A stretch of DNA of 64,000 nucleotides from Variovorax atrisoli 110B (lineage in GTDB: Bacteria > Pseudomonadota > Gammaproteobacteria > Burkholderiales > Burkholderiaceae_C): NCBI RefSeq assembly GCF_000382045.1, contig NZ_KB907451.1, forward strand, positions 434,001-498,000, in the 5' to 3' direction. Under the pieces are notes generated by a model. The model saw only the letters and a list, made by a program, of their open reading frames with translations. It was not told where the DNA came from and searched no databases. Positions 1 to 7,685 of the stretch are shown one piece after another (position 1 is the first letter of the stretch; each line of letters opens with the position of its first letter). The position numbers were made by a program, and so were the translations under genes.

Positions 1-882
1 CTGTTCGCGGGCGACGTGCTGCTCAACGAGAGCGGCATGCAGAACCATCCGCTCACGCCGATGACCGACCCGAACCTCGTGCGCGTGCTGCAGGCGCAGT
101 GCACGCGCAAGGTGGAGCTCGTCGACTACGCGGTGGTGGCGCGCGGTGCGGCCGCCATCGAGGAGCGCATCGCACAGCTCAAGGCCGAGGGCGTCTCCAT
201 CGCCATCGTCGACGCGGTGTCGAACGACGACCTGCTGCGCATGGGCCCGGCGCTCGCGAAGATGCCGCTGGTCACCGCGGGCTCGGGCGTGGCCATCGGC
301 CTGCCGGCCAACTTCGGCCTCGCGCCCTCGTCGCAGGCGAGCGAGCTGCCCAGGGCCGGCGGCAAGTCGGCGGTGGTCTCGGGCAGCTGCTCGCTGGCCA
401 CCAACCGGCAGGTGCTCGATTTCATCCAGCGCGGCGGCGCGGCACTGGCCATCGATCCGCTGCGCATCGCGGCCGGCGTCGACGTCGCTGCCGAGGCGCT
501 GGCGTGGGCCGCTCCGCTGATCGACAAGGGTCCCGTGCTCGTCTACTCGACCGCCGAGGCCGGCGCCGTGAAGTCGGTGCAGGGCCGCCTGGGCGTGGAA
601 GAGGCCGGTGCGATGGTCGAGCGCACGATTGCCGCCATCGCGCGCGGCCTGGTCGAGCGCGGCGTGCACCGGCTGGTGGTGGCCGGCGGCGAGACCTCGG
701 GCGCCTGCGTGCAGGCGCTGGGCATCGCGCAGATGCAGATCGGCCCGCAGATCGACCCAGGCGTGCCGTGGTGCCATGCGCGCTCCGAAGCCGCACCCGA
801 GGCCGGCCTGCACATCGCGCTGAAGTCGGGCAACTTCGGCAGCGACGATTTCTTCACCAAGGCATTTACAGTGCTCGCATGA
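1..882 (+). CDS. otnK: 3-oxo-tetronate kinase OtnK, C-terminal part
   Basis: The gene enters from outside the window; the frame is open from base 1, so the first in-frame GTG at 16 is internal. About 293 of roughly 420 family residues are present. They match the C-terminal nucleotide-binding domain of DUF1537-type four-carbon acid sugar kinases: a central VSGSCSLATNRQV stretch and the late glycine-rich motif VVAGGETSGACVQALG. The family phosphorylates 3-oxo-tetronate (from L-threonate or D-erythronate) to the 4-phosphate in the cytoplasm. The stop overlaps the otnC start by 4 bp (ATGA), so the two are translationally coupled. The identity is well supported; the exact sugar acid is inferred from the family. 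Confidence 0.9.
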   Translation: MFAGDVLLNESGMQNHPLTPMTDPNLVRVLQAQCTRKVELVDYAVVARGAAAIEERIAQLKAEGVSIAIVDAVSNDDLLRMGPALAKMPLVTAGSGVAIGLPANFGLAPSSQASELPRAGGKSAVVSGSCSLATNRQVLDFIQRGGAALAIDPLRIAAGVDVAAEALAWAAPLIDKGPVLVYSTAEAGAVKSVQGRLGVEEAGAMVERTIAAIARGLVERGVHRLVVAGGETSGACVQALGIAQMQIGPQIDPGVPWCHARSEAAPEAGLHIALKSGNFGSDDFFTKAFTVLA

Positions 883-1562
883 CCGAGAGCATGACTGCAG
901 AGAACCAGGCCCGCGAGGAGATCTGCCGCGTCGGCCGCAGCCTGTTCGAGCGCGGCTATGTGCACGCCACGGCCGGCAACATCAGCGTGCGCCTGGACGA
1001 CGGCGGCTTCCTCATCACGCCCACCGACGCCTGCCTCGGCTTCCTCGACCCGGCGCGGCTCGCACGGCTCGACGCGCAGGGCCGGCAGACCGGCGGCGAC
1101 CGCGCCAGCAAGACCATCGCGCTGCACACGCGCATCTACGCTGCCGCGCGCGCGTTCGATGCGAACACCGCCTGCGTGATCCACACCCACAGCACGCACT
1201 GCGTGGCGCTCACGCTGCAGGCTCCCGGCGACGAACTGCTGCCCGCGCTCACGCCCTACTTCGTGATGAAGGTCGGCCATGTGCCGGTCATTGCGTACCA
1301 CCGGCCGGGCGCGCCCGAAGCGGCCGAGCAGGTGGCGCAGGCCATCGGGCGCTTCGGCGCCGCCGGCACGCCGATCCGCGCCGTGATGCTCGCGCGCCTG
1401 GGCCCCAACGTGTGGCACGACACGCCCGCCGCCGCCATGGCCGTCCTCGAGGAGCTCGAGGAAACCGCAAGACTCCAGCAGCTCGCCCAGGCCGCCAAGC
1501 CCGAGCCGCTCGATGCCGACCAGATCGATGAACTGCGCCGCACCTTCGGTGCGCGCTGGTAG
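879..1562 (+). CDS. otnC: 3-oxo-tetronate 4-phosphate decarboxylase OtnC (class II aldolase family)
   Basis: A 227-residue class II aldolase/adducin-fold protein between otnK and otnI, the gene order of known tetronate catabolic operons. The family removes CO2 from 3-oxo-tetronate 4-phosphate to give dihydroxyacetone phosphate. The N-terminal substrate region (TAGNISVRLDDGG) and the zinc HxH pair (H102 and H104 in VIHTHSTHC) are visible. The third zinc histidine, expected in a segment like ANHGPVV, is replaced: the matching segment reads ARLGPNV, so Leu stands where His is usual. The ATG at 879 is chosen because it overlaps the otnK stop; a second in-frame ATG lies 12 nt downstream. Confidence 0.85.
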   Translation: MTESMTAENQAREEICRVGRSLFERGYVHATAGNISVRLDDGGFLITPTDACLGFLDPARLARLDAQGRQTGGDRASKTIALHTRIYAAARAFDANTACVIHTHSTHCVALTLQAPGDELLPALTPYFVMKVGHVPVIAYHRPGAPEAAEQVAQAIGRFGAAGTPIRAVMLARLGPNVWHDTPAAAMAVLEELEETARLQQLAQAAKPEPLDADQIDELRRTFGARW

Positions 1563-1574
1563 TAAAAACACCCC

Positions 1575-2396
1575 ATGCCCCAATTCGCCGCCAACCTCTC
1601 GATGCTCTACCCGGAGCTCGCCTTCCTCGATCGCTTCGACGCCGCCGCGAAGGACGGCTTCAAGGCCGTGGAATACCTCTTCCCCTACGACTTCACCAAG
1701 GAAGAAATCGTCGCCAGGCTCGAGCACAACGGCCTGCAGCAGGTGCTGTTCAACGGCCCGCCGGGCGACTGGAACGGCGGCGAGCGCGGCTTGGCCTGCC
1801 TGCCGGGGCGCGAGGCCGAATTCCGCGAAGGCATCGCCAAGGCCATCGACTACGCCGTGGCGCTCGACTGCCCGCGCATCCACGTCATGGCCGGCCTCGT
1901 GCCCGCCGGACAGCAGCGCGACGCGCTGCAGCCCGTCTACATCGACAACCTGCGCTGGGCCGCTGCCGAGGCCGCCAAGGCAGGCCGCGACGTGCTGATC
2001 GAGCCGATCAACACGCGCGACATCCCGGGCTTCTTCCTCAACCGGCAGGACCATGCGCACGAGATCGTCGAGACGGTGGGCGCACCCAACCTCAAGGTGC
2101 AGATGGACCTCTACCACTGCCAGATCGTCGAGGGCGACGTGGCGATGAAGATCCGCAAGTACCTGCCGACCGGCCGCGTCGGCCACATCCAGATCGCGGG
2201 CGTGCCCGATCGCAACGAACCCGACATCGGCGAGCAGAACTACCCGTACCTCTTCGACGTGCTCGACGAGGTGTCGGCGCAGTGCGGCTGGCAGGGCTGG
2301 GTCGGCTGCGAGTACCGGCCGAAGCGCGGCGCGGAGCCCGGCGGCACCTCGGCCGGCCTGGGCTGGCTGCGCGACTGGCGGCAGCGGCACGCATGA
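1575..2396 (+). CDS. otnI: 2-oxo-tetronate isomerase OtnI (hydroxypyruvate isomerase family)
   Basis: A 273-residue TIM-barrel sugar isomerase of the Hyi/xylose isomerase-like family, opening with [14 protein letters not shown] as is typical. Metal-site carboxylates appear in [12 protein letters not shown] and [10 protein letters not shown], and a late GCEYRP motif carries the final Glu. With otnK and otnC it would complete conversion of a 2-oxo-tetronate to a C3 phosphate: isomerise, phosphorylate, decarboxylate. It starts 12 bp after otnC and its stop overlaps the next start as ATGA. Glyoxylate-pathway hydroxypyruvate isomerase is the alternative, but the neighbours favour OtnI. Confidence 0.87.
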   Translation: MPQFAANLSMLYPELAFLDRFDAAAKDGFKAVEYLFPYDFTKEEIVARLEHNGLQQVLFNGPPGDWNGGERGLACLPGREAEFREGIAKAIDYAVALDCPRIHVMAGLVPAGQQRDALQPVYIDNLRWAAAEAAKAGRDVLIEPINTRDIPGFFLNRQDHAHEIVETVGAPNLKVQMDLYHCQIVEGDVAMKIRKYLPTGRVGHIQIAGVPDRNEPDIGEQNYPYLFDVLDEVSAQCGWQGWVGCEYRPKRGAEPGGTSAGLGWLRDWRQRHA

Positions 2397-3592
2397 AGCT
2401 CGAAGCGCTGCGCATCCCGGCGCCGCTGCGTGGCTTCGCGGCGGGCGATGCACAGCTGTTCGACATCGTGCTGGCCGGCGACAAGGTCGCTTCCATCACG
2501 CCCAGCGCGCAGCAGCAGCATGCGAAAGGCACGCTGCTGAGCGCACTGGTCGAGGCCCATGCGCACATCGACAAGAACTACACCGTGCAGGATGTGGGCG
2601 CCGCGCAGGGCAACCTGTTCGTCGCGATCGAGCGCATGAACCGCCATCGCGAGAGCTGGACCGGCGAGTCGCTGCGCCTGCGCATGGAGCGCGCGCTTCG
2701 CGATGCCTGGCTGTCGGGCACGCGCGCGCTGCGCACGCACCTCGACTGGGTGCAGCCCGAGCCGCCGGCCGCGCTGGCGGTGTTCGAGGCGCTGCGCGAG
2801 GAATGGCGCGGCCGCATCGAGCTGCAGTTCGTATCGCTCACGCCGCTCGACCTGTTCGCCGACATCGACGCCGGCGAGCGCATCGCGCGCGAGGTGAAGC
2901 GCGCGGGCGGCGTGCTCGGCGCATTCGTCTACCGCAACGAGGGCATCGTCCACAAGCTGGGTCGCGTGTTCGACCTTGCGCAGCAGCATGGCCTGGCGCT
3001 GGACTTCCACGTCGACGAAGGCCTGGACATCGAGGCCACTGGCCTGCGCAGCATCGCCCAGCTGGTGCGTGCGCGTGACTTCGGGCAGGGCGTGGTCTGC
3101 GGCCATGCCTGCTCGCTGTCGGTGCAGGAAGACGCCGTGGCCGCCGAAACGCTCGCGCTGTGCGCCGGCGCCGGCATCCACCTCGTCGCGCTGCCCACCA
3201 CCAACCTCTACCTGCAGGGCGCATGGGACCGCACGCCGGTGCAGCGCGGCATCACGCGCATCCGCGAGGCGGCGGCACGGGGCTTGCGTGCGAGCCTGGC
3301 GACCGACAACGTGCAGGACGCCTTCTATCCCTACGGCAGCTACGACCTGCTGGAGACCTTCGGCCTCGGCGTGCAGGCGGCGCACCTCGCGCCGGCCGAC
3401 GACTGGCTCGACACCATCACCGTGAGCCCAGCGAAGGCGCTGGGGCTCGCGTGGGACGGGCGCATCGCACCGGGCTGCCCGGCCGACCTGCTGGTGCTGT
3501 CGGCCACCGGGGAACATGAACTGATCGGCCCGCGCGGACGGCAACGCACCGTCATCCGCGCCGGCCAACGACTGGAGAGCAACGAGCAATGA
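2393..3592 (+). CDS. Cytosine-deaminase-like amidohydrolase
   Basis: A 399-residue amidohydrolase. The metal-binding residues are H56, H58 and D60 in [13 protein letters not shown], followed by [20 protein letters not shown] and [18 protein letters not shown]. This pattern and order match the CodA/cytosine deaminase branch rather than dihydroorotase or hydantoinase. Such enzymes hydrolyse C-N bonds in cyclic ureas, amidines or aminated heterocycles. The start at 2393 overlaps the otnI stop (ATGA) and the gene in turn overlaps the RidA gene, so it belongs to the otn transcription unit. The real substrate is unknown; no standard tetronate pathway needs a deaminase. Confidence 0.85.
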   Translation: MKLEALRIPAPLRGFAAGDAQLFDIVLAGDKVASITPSAQQQHAKGTLLSALVEAHAHIDKNYTVQDVGAAQGNLFVAIERMNRHRESWTGESLRLRMERALRDAWLSGTRALRTHLDWVQPEPPAALAVFEALREEWRGRIELQFVSLTPLDLFADIDAGERIAREVKRAGGVLGAFVYRNEGIVHKLGRVFDLAQQHGLALDFHVDEGLDIEATGLRSIAQLVRARDFGQGVVCGHACSLSVQEDAVAAETLALCAGAGIHLVALPTTNLYLQGAWDRTPVQRGITRIREAAARGLRASLATDNVQDAFYPYGSYDLLETFGLGVQAAHLAPADDWLDTITVSPAKALGLAWDGRIAPGCPADLLVLSATGEHELIGPRGRQRTVIRAGQRLESNEQ

Positions 3593-4044
3593 GCATGGGC
3601 AAGCCGATGGCCAACTACGCGGCCGCCAAGCGCGTGGGCGATTTCGTCTTCATGAGCGGCGTGGTCGCCGTCGATCCGGCCACGCGCCGCGCGGTGGCCG
3701 GCTACGACGCCATTCCGGAAGAAGCGCGCACCGCGCTGCAGGGCGTGGGCTACGCCACCGGACAGATGTCGGTGGACGTCTTCGAGGCGCCCATCGTCGC
3801 GCAGAGCTGGTTCGTGCTCGAGCGCATCCGCCAGATCGCGGCCGAGCACGGCGGCACGATGGAAGACGTGGTGAAGCTGGTGCAGTACTTCCGCCACCTG
3901 CCGCACTACGCCTTTTACAACCGCGTGCGCGGCCTGTTCTATCCGGGCGAGCCGCCGGTCAGCACGGTGGTGGAGGTGTCGCGCTTCCTGCCGGGCGACG
4001 AGGTGCTGGTGGAAGTCGAGGCGACCATGTACCTGCCGGAATAG
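3589..4044 (+). CDS. RidA-family protein lacking the usual catalytic arginine
   Basis: A 151-residue YjgF/YER057c/UK114-fold protein, last gene of the otn-amidohydrolase unit, coupled to the previous gene by ATGA. Canonical RidA proteins hydrolyse reactive enamine/imine intermediates with an arginine in a segment like PARSTV; here the matching stretch is PPVSTVVEV, with no Arg. An insertion of about 45 residues follows the first strand pair (from about residue 34). It is therefore probably a Rid-superfamily member with another hydrolytic or binding role, plausibly acting on the product of the adjacent amidohydrolase. An intergenic repeat begins 5 nt after the stop. Confidence 0.82.
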   Translation: MSMGKPMANYAAAKRVGDFVFMSGVVAVDPATRRAVAGYDAIPEEARTALQGVGYATGQMSVDVFEAPIVAQSWFVLERIRQIAAEHGGTMEDVVKLVQYFRHLPHYAFYNRVRGLFYPGEPPVSTVVEVSRFLPGDEVLVEVEATMYLPE

Positions 4045-4049
4045 GTACT

Positions 4050-4137
4050 CCCCCAGGCTTGCCCACTTCGTGTGGCCGCCAACCCCCTCGCCGGGGGCAA
4101 CACCTGCGGCCCGGCAGAGCCGGTTCCGCGGTGTTCC
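4050..4137 (+). repeat. Stop-anchored three-hairpin repeat, copy 1
   Basis: An 88-bp member of a family with six clear copies in the window. It opens with CCCCCAGGC 5 nt after the RidA stop and ends with GGTGTTCC 15 nt before the end of the convergent tetR gene. It contains a CACTTCGTG hairpin (its outer pairs degraded here), a CCCCC/GGGGG hairpin, and a long stem in which AACACC pairs with GGTGTT, GCGG with CCGC, and CCGGC with GCCGG. Confidence 0.9.
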
Positions 4138-4152
4138 GCGAAAAGTCTCGCC

Positions 4153-4842
4153 CTACCTGACGCCCGCGCCCTTCAAAAGGAACTCCGTCACCTGCTCGAT
4201 GAGGTAGCGCCGGTCCTTGTCGTCGCCCTGCTGCGCGGTGTCGCGGAAGTAGGCGGCCTGCGTGGCGTGGTCGGCGTAGAACTGCGTCACGGCCCAGATG
4301 TGGAACAGCACCAGCATCGGGTCGGCCTTGTCCATCAGGCCCTGGTTCATCCAGTTCTGGATGACGGCGGCAGCCTGTTCGGTGCGCTGCTTGCTCGTTG
4401 CCATCATGTCGTTGATGACCGGCGCGCCGCGCATCATCTCGGCCGTGAAGATGCGCGAGCGCAGCGGGTGCTCGAACGAGAACATCATCTTGCGCCGGAT
4501 CAGGTCGCCCAGCACCCTGCGCGGGCCGAAGGCCTCGTCGCTGAAGCCGAACACCACGATCCAGTCGTTGAGGATGTCCTGCAGCACCTGGCGGTACAGC
4601 GCCTCCTTGCTGTCGATGTAGTAGTGCAGCTGCGCCTTCGAAAGCCCCGCCTTGTCGGCGATCGCCTGCGTCGACGCGCCGGCCAGGCCCTCGCTCGCGA
4701 ACACCTCGATGGCGGCCTGGTTGATGAGGGCCAGCACCTGCGTGTACTTGCGCGAGCGCCCGCGCGTGGCGGGAGCCTCGCCGTCGTTCTCCTGGGTGAT
4801 GGCGGAAGCCGCGGCGGAGGAGGCAGACGCACGCGCGCTCAC
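4153..4842 (-). CDS. TetR-family regulator, RutR-like
   Basis: A 229-residue one-component repressor. The N-terminal helix-turn-helix runs at about residues 30-80 (STQAIADKAGLSKAQLHYYI). The ligand domain carries the signatures of the RutR group (SKEALYRQVL, FTAEMMRGAPVI, IWAVTQFYADHA). RutR in enterobacteria senses pyrimidines, so a nitrogen-heterocycle ligand is plausible but not shown. The first 28 residues are Ala/Ser-rich and disordered. The GTG start at 4842 overlaps the stop of the reductase gene upstream (GTGA), implying co-transcription and possible autoregulation of the reductase operon. Confidence 0.87.
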   Translation of the reverse strand: MSARASASSAAASAITQENDGEAPATRGRSRKYTQVLALINQAAIEVFASEGLAGASTQAIADKAGLSKAQLHYYIDSKEALYRQVLQDILNDWIVVFGFSDEAFGPRRVLGDLIRRKMMFSFEHPLRSRIFTAEMMRGAPVINDMMATSKQRTEQAAAVIQNWMNQGLMDKADPMLVLFHIWAVTQFYADHATQAAYFRDTAQQGDDKDRRYLIEQVTEFLLKGAGVR

Positions 4843-5804
4843 AGCTGCAGTTCCAGTTCCAGCCCCTTGGCGCGCGAGCAGCACAGTGCCACCTTGTGGC
4901 GGCGCTCGCTGCCGGTCAGGCAGAAGTCGCGGTGCTCGGCGCCTTCGCCATCGCCCTCGACCACGCAGGTGCCGCACAGGCCCTGCTGGCACGACACCGG
5001 GATGTCGATGCCGACCTCGTGAAGCGCGTCGACGGCGGTCTGGTCCGCCGCCACCGGCACCGTGATGCCGCGCTTGGCGAGCTTCAGCGTGAAGGGCAGG
5101 CCGGCGGCCGCGCCGGCATCGGTGGGCGCGGCGAAGTATTCGGCGTGCAATGCGTCTTCCGGCCAGTGCGCGGCGGCGTCGCGCACCGCCTGCATGAAGC
5201 CGCCGGGGCCGCACACATACAGGTGCGTGCCGGGTGCGCGCTGGGCCAGCAGCGAACGCAGGTCGATGCGCTGCGATGCGTCGCCCTGGTCGAGGTGCAG
5301 CCGCAGGTGCGGTGCCAGCGACGGCGCGCGCAGCGCATCGGCGAAGGCCAGGTGCTCCTCGCTGCGCGCGAAAACGCACAGCGTGAAGGCGGCGCCGCGC
5401 CCGGCCAGCGCCTGCGCCATCGCCAGCAGCGGCGTCATGCCGATGCCGCCGGCCAGCAGCAGGTGGTGCGCGGCCTCCTCGCGCAGCGGGAAGGTGTTGC
5501 GCGGCGCGCTGATCGGCAGCAGGTCGCCCTCGCGCACGCGCTCGTGCATCGAGGCCGAGCCGCCGCGGCTGGAAAGCTCGCGCTTCACGCCGATCACGTA
5601 GCGCCGCGCGCTGGCCGACGACGGCGCCCGCGCCAGCGAATACTGGCGCGAGAAGCCGCCGGGCATGTGCACGTCGATGTGCGCGCCGGCCTCGTACGAG
5701 GGCAGCGGCCGGCCCCACGGGTGGGCCAGCTCGAAGGCCAGGATTTCCGGCGTCTGGCGCGAGATGCGTTCGACGCGGACGGTGAGCGTGCGTTCGAGGC
5801 TCAT
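4839..5804 (-). CDS. PDR/VanB-type oxidoreductase (ferredoxin reductase plus 2Fe-2S domain)
   Basis: A 321-residue phthalate-dioxygenase-reductase-like electron transfer protein. The FMN/FAD barrel motif RQYSLARAP lies near residue 53, the NAD-binding motif GGIGMTPLLAMAQ near 119, and a C-terminal plant-type 2Fe-2S domain has CQQGLCGTCVV plus a late CC pair (ALCCSRAKG). Proteins of this type pass electrons from NAD(P)H to a Rieske oxygenase or O-demethylase. No oxygenase component is encoded in the window, so its partner is elsewhere or unusual. It lies 37 bp downstream of the flavodoxin-fold gene and is coupled to tetR. Confidence 0.88.
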   Translation of the reverse strand: MSLERTLTVRVERISRQTPEILAFELAHPWGRPLPSYEAGAHIDVHMPGGFSRQYSLARAPSSASARRYVIGVKRELSSRGGSASMHERVREGDLLPISAPRNTFPLREEAAHHLLLAGGIGMTPLLAMAQALAGRGAAFTLCVFARSEEHLAFADALRAPSLAPHLRLHLDQGDASQRIDLRSLLAQRAPGTHLYVCGPGGFMQAVRDAAAHWPEDALHAEYFAAPTDAGAAAGLPFTLKLAKRGITVPVAADQTAVDALHEVGIDIPVSCQQGLCGTCVVEGDGEGAEHRDFCLTGSERRHKVALCCSRAKGLELELQL

Positions 5805-5841
5805 GGTTTCGTGTCTCCCTCTGGAGTCTGTGGCTCTTCTG

Positions 5842-6432
5842 CTAGATGCTGCTCAGCTTGCGCGAGACGCGTTCGATGAAATGGGTGCGGTCGTTCGCGG
5901 TGACGGCGTTCATGTCGTGCAGCTGCAGCCAGGTCACCTTGCAGCGCCACGCGAAGAGCGCGCGCAGCGCCCGCGTGAAGAGGCGCCGGCCCGGATCGCC
6001 GATGACCATCACGAACCAGCGCGGCGAGCCGCCGGTGGTCACCACCGTGAGCCGCCTGATGTGGCGCATGCCCGACTTCGCGAGCTGTCCCTTGCGTTCC
6101 GCCGGCAGGAAGGCCACGCCAGGCAGCCAGACCCGCTCCAGCCAGCCCTTGAGCATCGACGGCGGCCCGTGGAACCAGGTGGGAAACACGAACACCAGGT
6201 GCTCGGCCCACAGCAGCGCTTCGACGTGGGGTTTCACACGTTCGCGGATCAGGTCGGGATTGTCGAGGTAGGCGATGCGCTCTTCGCATGTCAGCGTGGG
6301 GTCGAAGCCCTCGGCATAGAGGTCGATGGCCTTGACGGGATGTCGCGGCGAGAGCGCCTCGAGGGCGGTGCGGTAGAGCGCGTGGTTGAAGCTGTCAGGG
6401 TTCGGATGGCAATGGACGACGAGCGTTTTCAT
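5842..6432 (-). CDS. NAD(P)H oxidoreductase, flavodoxin_2 fold (KefF/MdaB-like)
   Basis: A 196-residue FMN-dependent quinone-reductase-like protein. The N-terminal flavin phosphate-binding stretch is LVVHCHPNPDSFNHAL, followed by the family motif VFPTWFHGPPSMLKGW and TTGGSPRW. Such enzymes reduce quinones or nitro/azo compounds in two-electron steps, often to protect against redox-cycling aromatics. It precedes the PDR-type reductase by 37 bp on the same strand, so a shared transcript is likely. The physiological substrate cannot be read from the sequence. Confidence 0.83.
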   Translation of the reverse strand: MKTLVVHCHPNPDSFNHALYRTALEALSPRHPVKAIDLYAEGFDPTLTCEERIAYLDNPDLIRERVKPHVEALLWAEHLVFVFPTWFHGPPSMLKGWLERVWLPGVAFLPAERKGQLAKSGMRHIRRLTVVTTGGSPRWFVMVIGDPGRRLFTRALRALFAWRCKVTWLQLHDMNAVTANDRTHFIERVSRKLSSI

Positions 6433-6476
6433 GGTTGAGGGCCGGTTCGCTCGGCGGTTGTCGGCCGCCGGCGAGA

Positions 6477-6548
6477 CGGGGTCAGAGCCCAGGGGGTGAA
6501 GGGCCGCGCGGTGCCTTATGGCAACCCAGGCGCCGGCATCTGACCCCG
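6477..6548. repeat. Inverted repeat with 10-bp arms
   Basis: CGGGGTCAGA at 6477-6486 is matched exactly by TCTGACCCCG at 6539-6548, with 52 nt between the arms and a partial inner stem (GGTGCC/GGCAACC). It fills the gap between the NMT1-like gene and the flavodoxin-fold gene, both on the minus strand. It could be a terminator, an RNA-processing site or an operator; no uridine run follows it on the minus strand. Confidence 0.55.
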
Positions 6549-6597
6549 GCGCAAGCCCCGCGCGGCCCGCGGGAAAAATGCGTTCTTCGCAGGGGCC

Positions 6598-7626
6598 TTA
6601 CTTGCCCGTGAGCTTCTTGCGAACGTCGATGCCGACGCCCTTGTTCACGAACTGCGTGGTGACCACCTTCGACAGGTCGACCTCGCCGGGCTTGTACAGG
6701 CCGGCCTTGACCATCTTGTCGTAGAAGTCCTTCACGCGGGCCTCGTCCATCGCGCCGATGCCCTTGGTGAGCGATTCGCCGCTGTCGACGATGCCCATCT
6801 TCTTCATCAGCTCGATGGAGCCCTGCGAGGACGCCACGGGCGAGTCGGGGTTGATCTTGGCGATCATCTCGTTGGCGGCCTTGTTGTCGCCGTAGAGGTA
6901 GTTGTTCCAGCCGATGATCGAGGCCTCGATGAACTTGCGCACCGTCTCGGGCTTGGTCTTGACCATGTCGGCGCGCGTCTCGATGGTGGTCGAGTAGGTC
7001 GAGAAGCCGTTGTCGGCCAGCAGCTGCACCACCGGGTCGAAGCCGGCCTGCGCCTTGATCGACAGCGGCTCCGAGATGGCGTAGCCCTGCTGGATGGACT
7101 TCTTGTCGGCCAGGAAGGGGCCGACGTTGAAGGTGTAGGGCTTGAGCTGAGAGTCCTTGAAGCCGTGCTCCGACTTCATCCACTGCCAGAAGCTGAACTG
7201 GCCGTCCTTGCCGATGAAGGCCACCGGCGCCTTGGTCATGTCCTTGAAGGTGTCGAAGCCCTGGCCCGGGTGGGCGAACATGGCCTGCGGGTCCTTCTGG
7301 AAGAAGGCCGCCACCACCACGGTGGGCACGCCGTTCTTCACGTTGTCGAAGGACTGCAGCAGGTTGCCGGTCATCAGGAAGTCGACCTTGCCGGCCGGCA
7401 GCATCGGCCTGTTGTTGACCATCGGGCCGCCCTGCTGGATGTCGACGTCGAGGCCGTACTTCTTGTAGGTGCCGTCCACCAGCGCCTGGTAGAAGCCGCC
7501 GTGGCCGGCCTGCGCCTTCCAGTTGGTGGCGAACACCACTTTTTCCTGCGCCTGCACGGCGAAGGCGGCGCCCGCGAGGGCCAGACCCAGAACGAGCGGG
7601 CGGAGGGTGAATGCGGGGATGCGCAT
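6598..7626 (-). CDS. ABC transporter substrate-binding protein, NMT1/THI5-like
   Basis: A 342-residue periplasmic binding protein with a clear Sec signal peptide ending near VQA-QEK (about residue 25). The mature part has the NMT1/SsuA-like pattern: NWKAQAGHGGFYQALVDGTY, then GLDVDIQQGG and KVDFLMTGN. The group binds pyrimidine precursors, aliphatic sulfonates, nitrate or aromatic acids. The ATG at 7626 has AGGAG 9 nt upstream. It lies 59 bp after the FAD-oxidase gene and most likely serves the permease and ATPase encoded further upstream, although the oxidase separates them. Confidence 0.88.
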   Translation of the reverse strand: MRIPAFTLRPLVLGLALAGAAFAVQAQEKVVFATNWKAQAGHGGFYQALVDGTYKKYGLDVDIQQGGPMVNNRPMLPAGKVDFLMTGNLLQSFDNVKNGVPTVVVAAFFQKDPQAMFAHPGQGFDTFKDMTKAPVAFIGKDGQFSFWQWMKSEHGFKDSQLKPYTFNVGPFLADKKSIQQGYAISEPLSIKAQAGFDPVVQLLADNGFSTYSTTIETRADMVKTKPETVRKFIEASIIGWNNYLYGDNKAANEMIAKINPDSPVASSQGSIELMKKMGIVDSGESLTKGIGAMDEARVKDFYDKMVKAGLYKPGEVDLSKVVTTQFVNKGVGIDVRKKLTGK

Positions 7627-7685
7627 GGGAACGTGCTCCTGTGGAGGTTTCGTTGAAAAGAAAGGGATGCGCAGACTAAGGCTTT

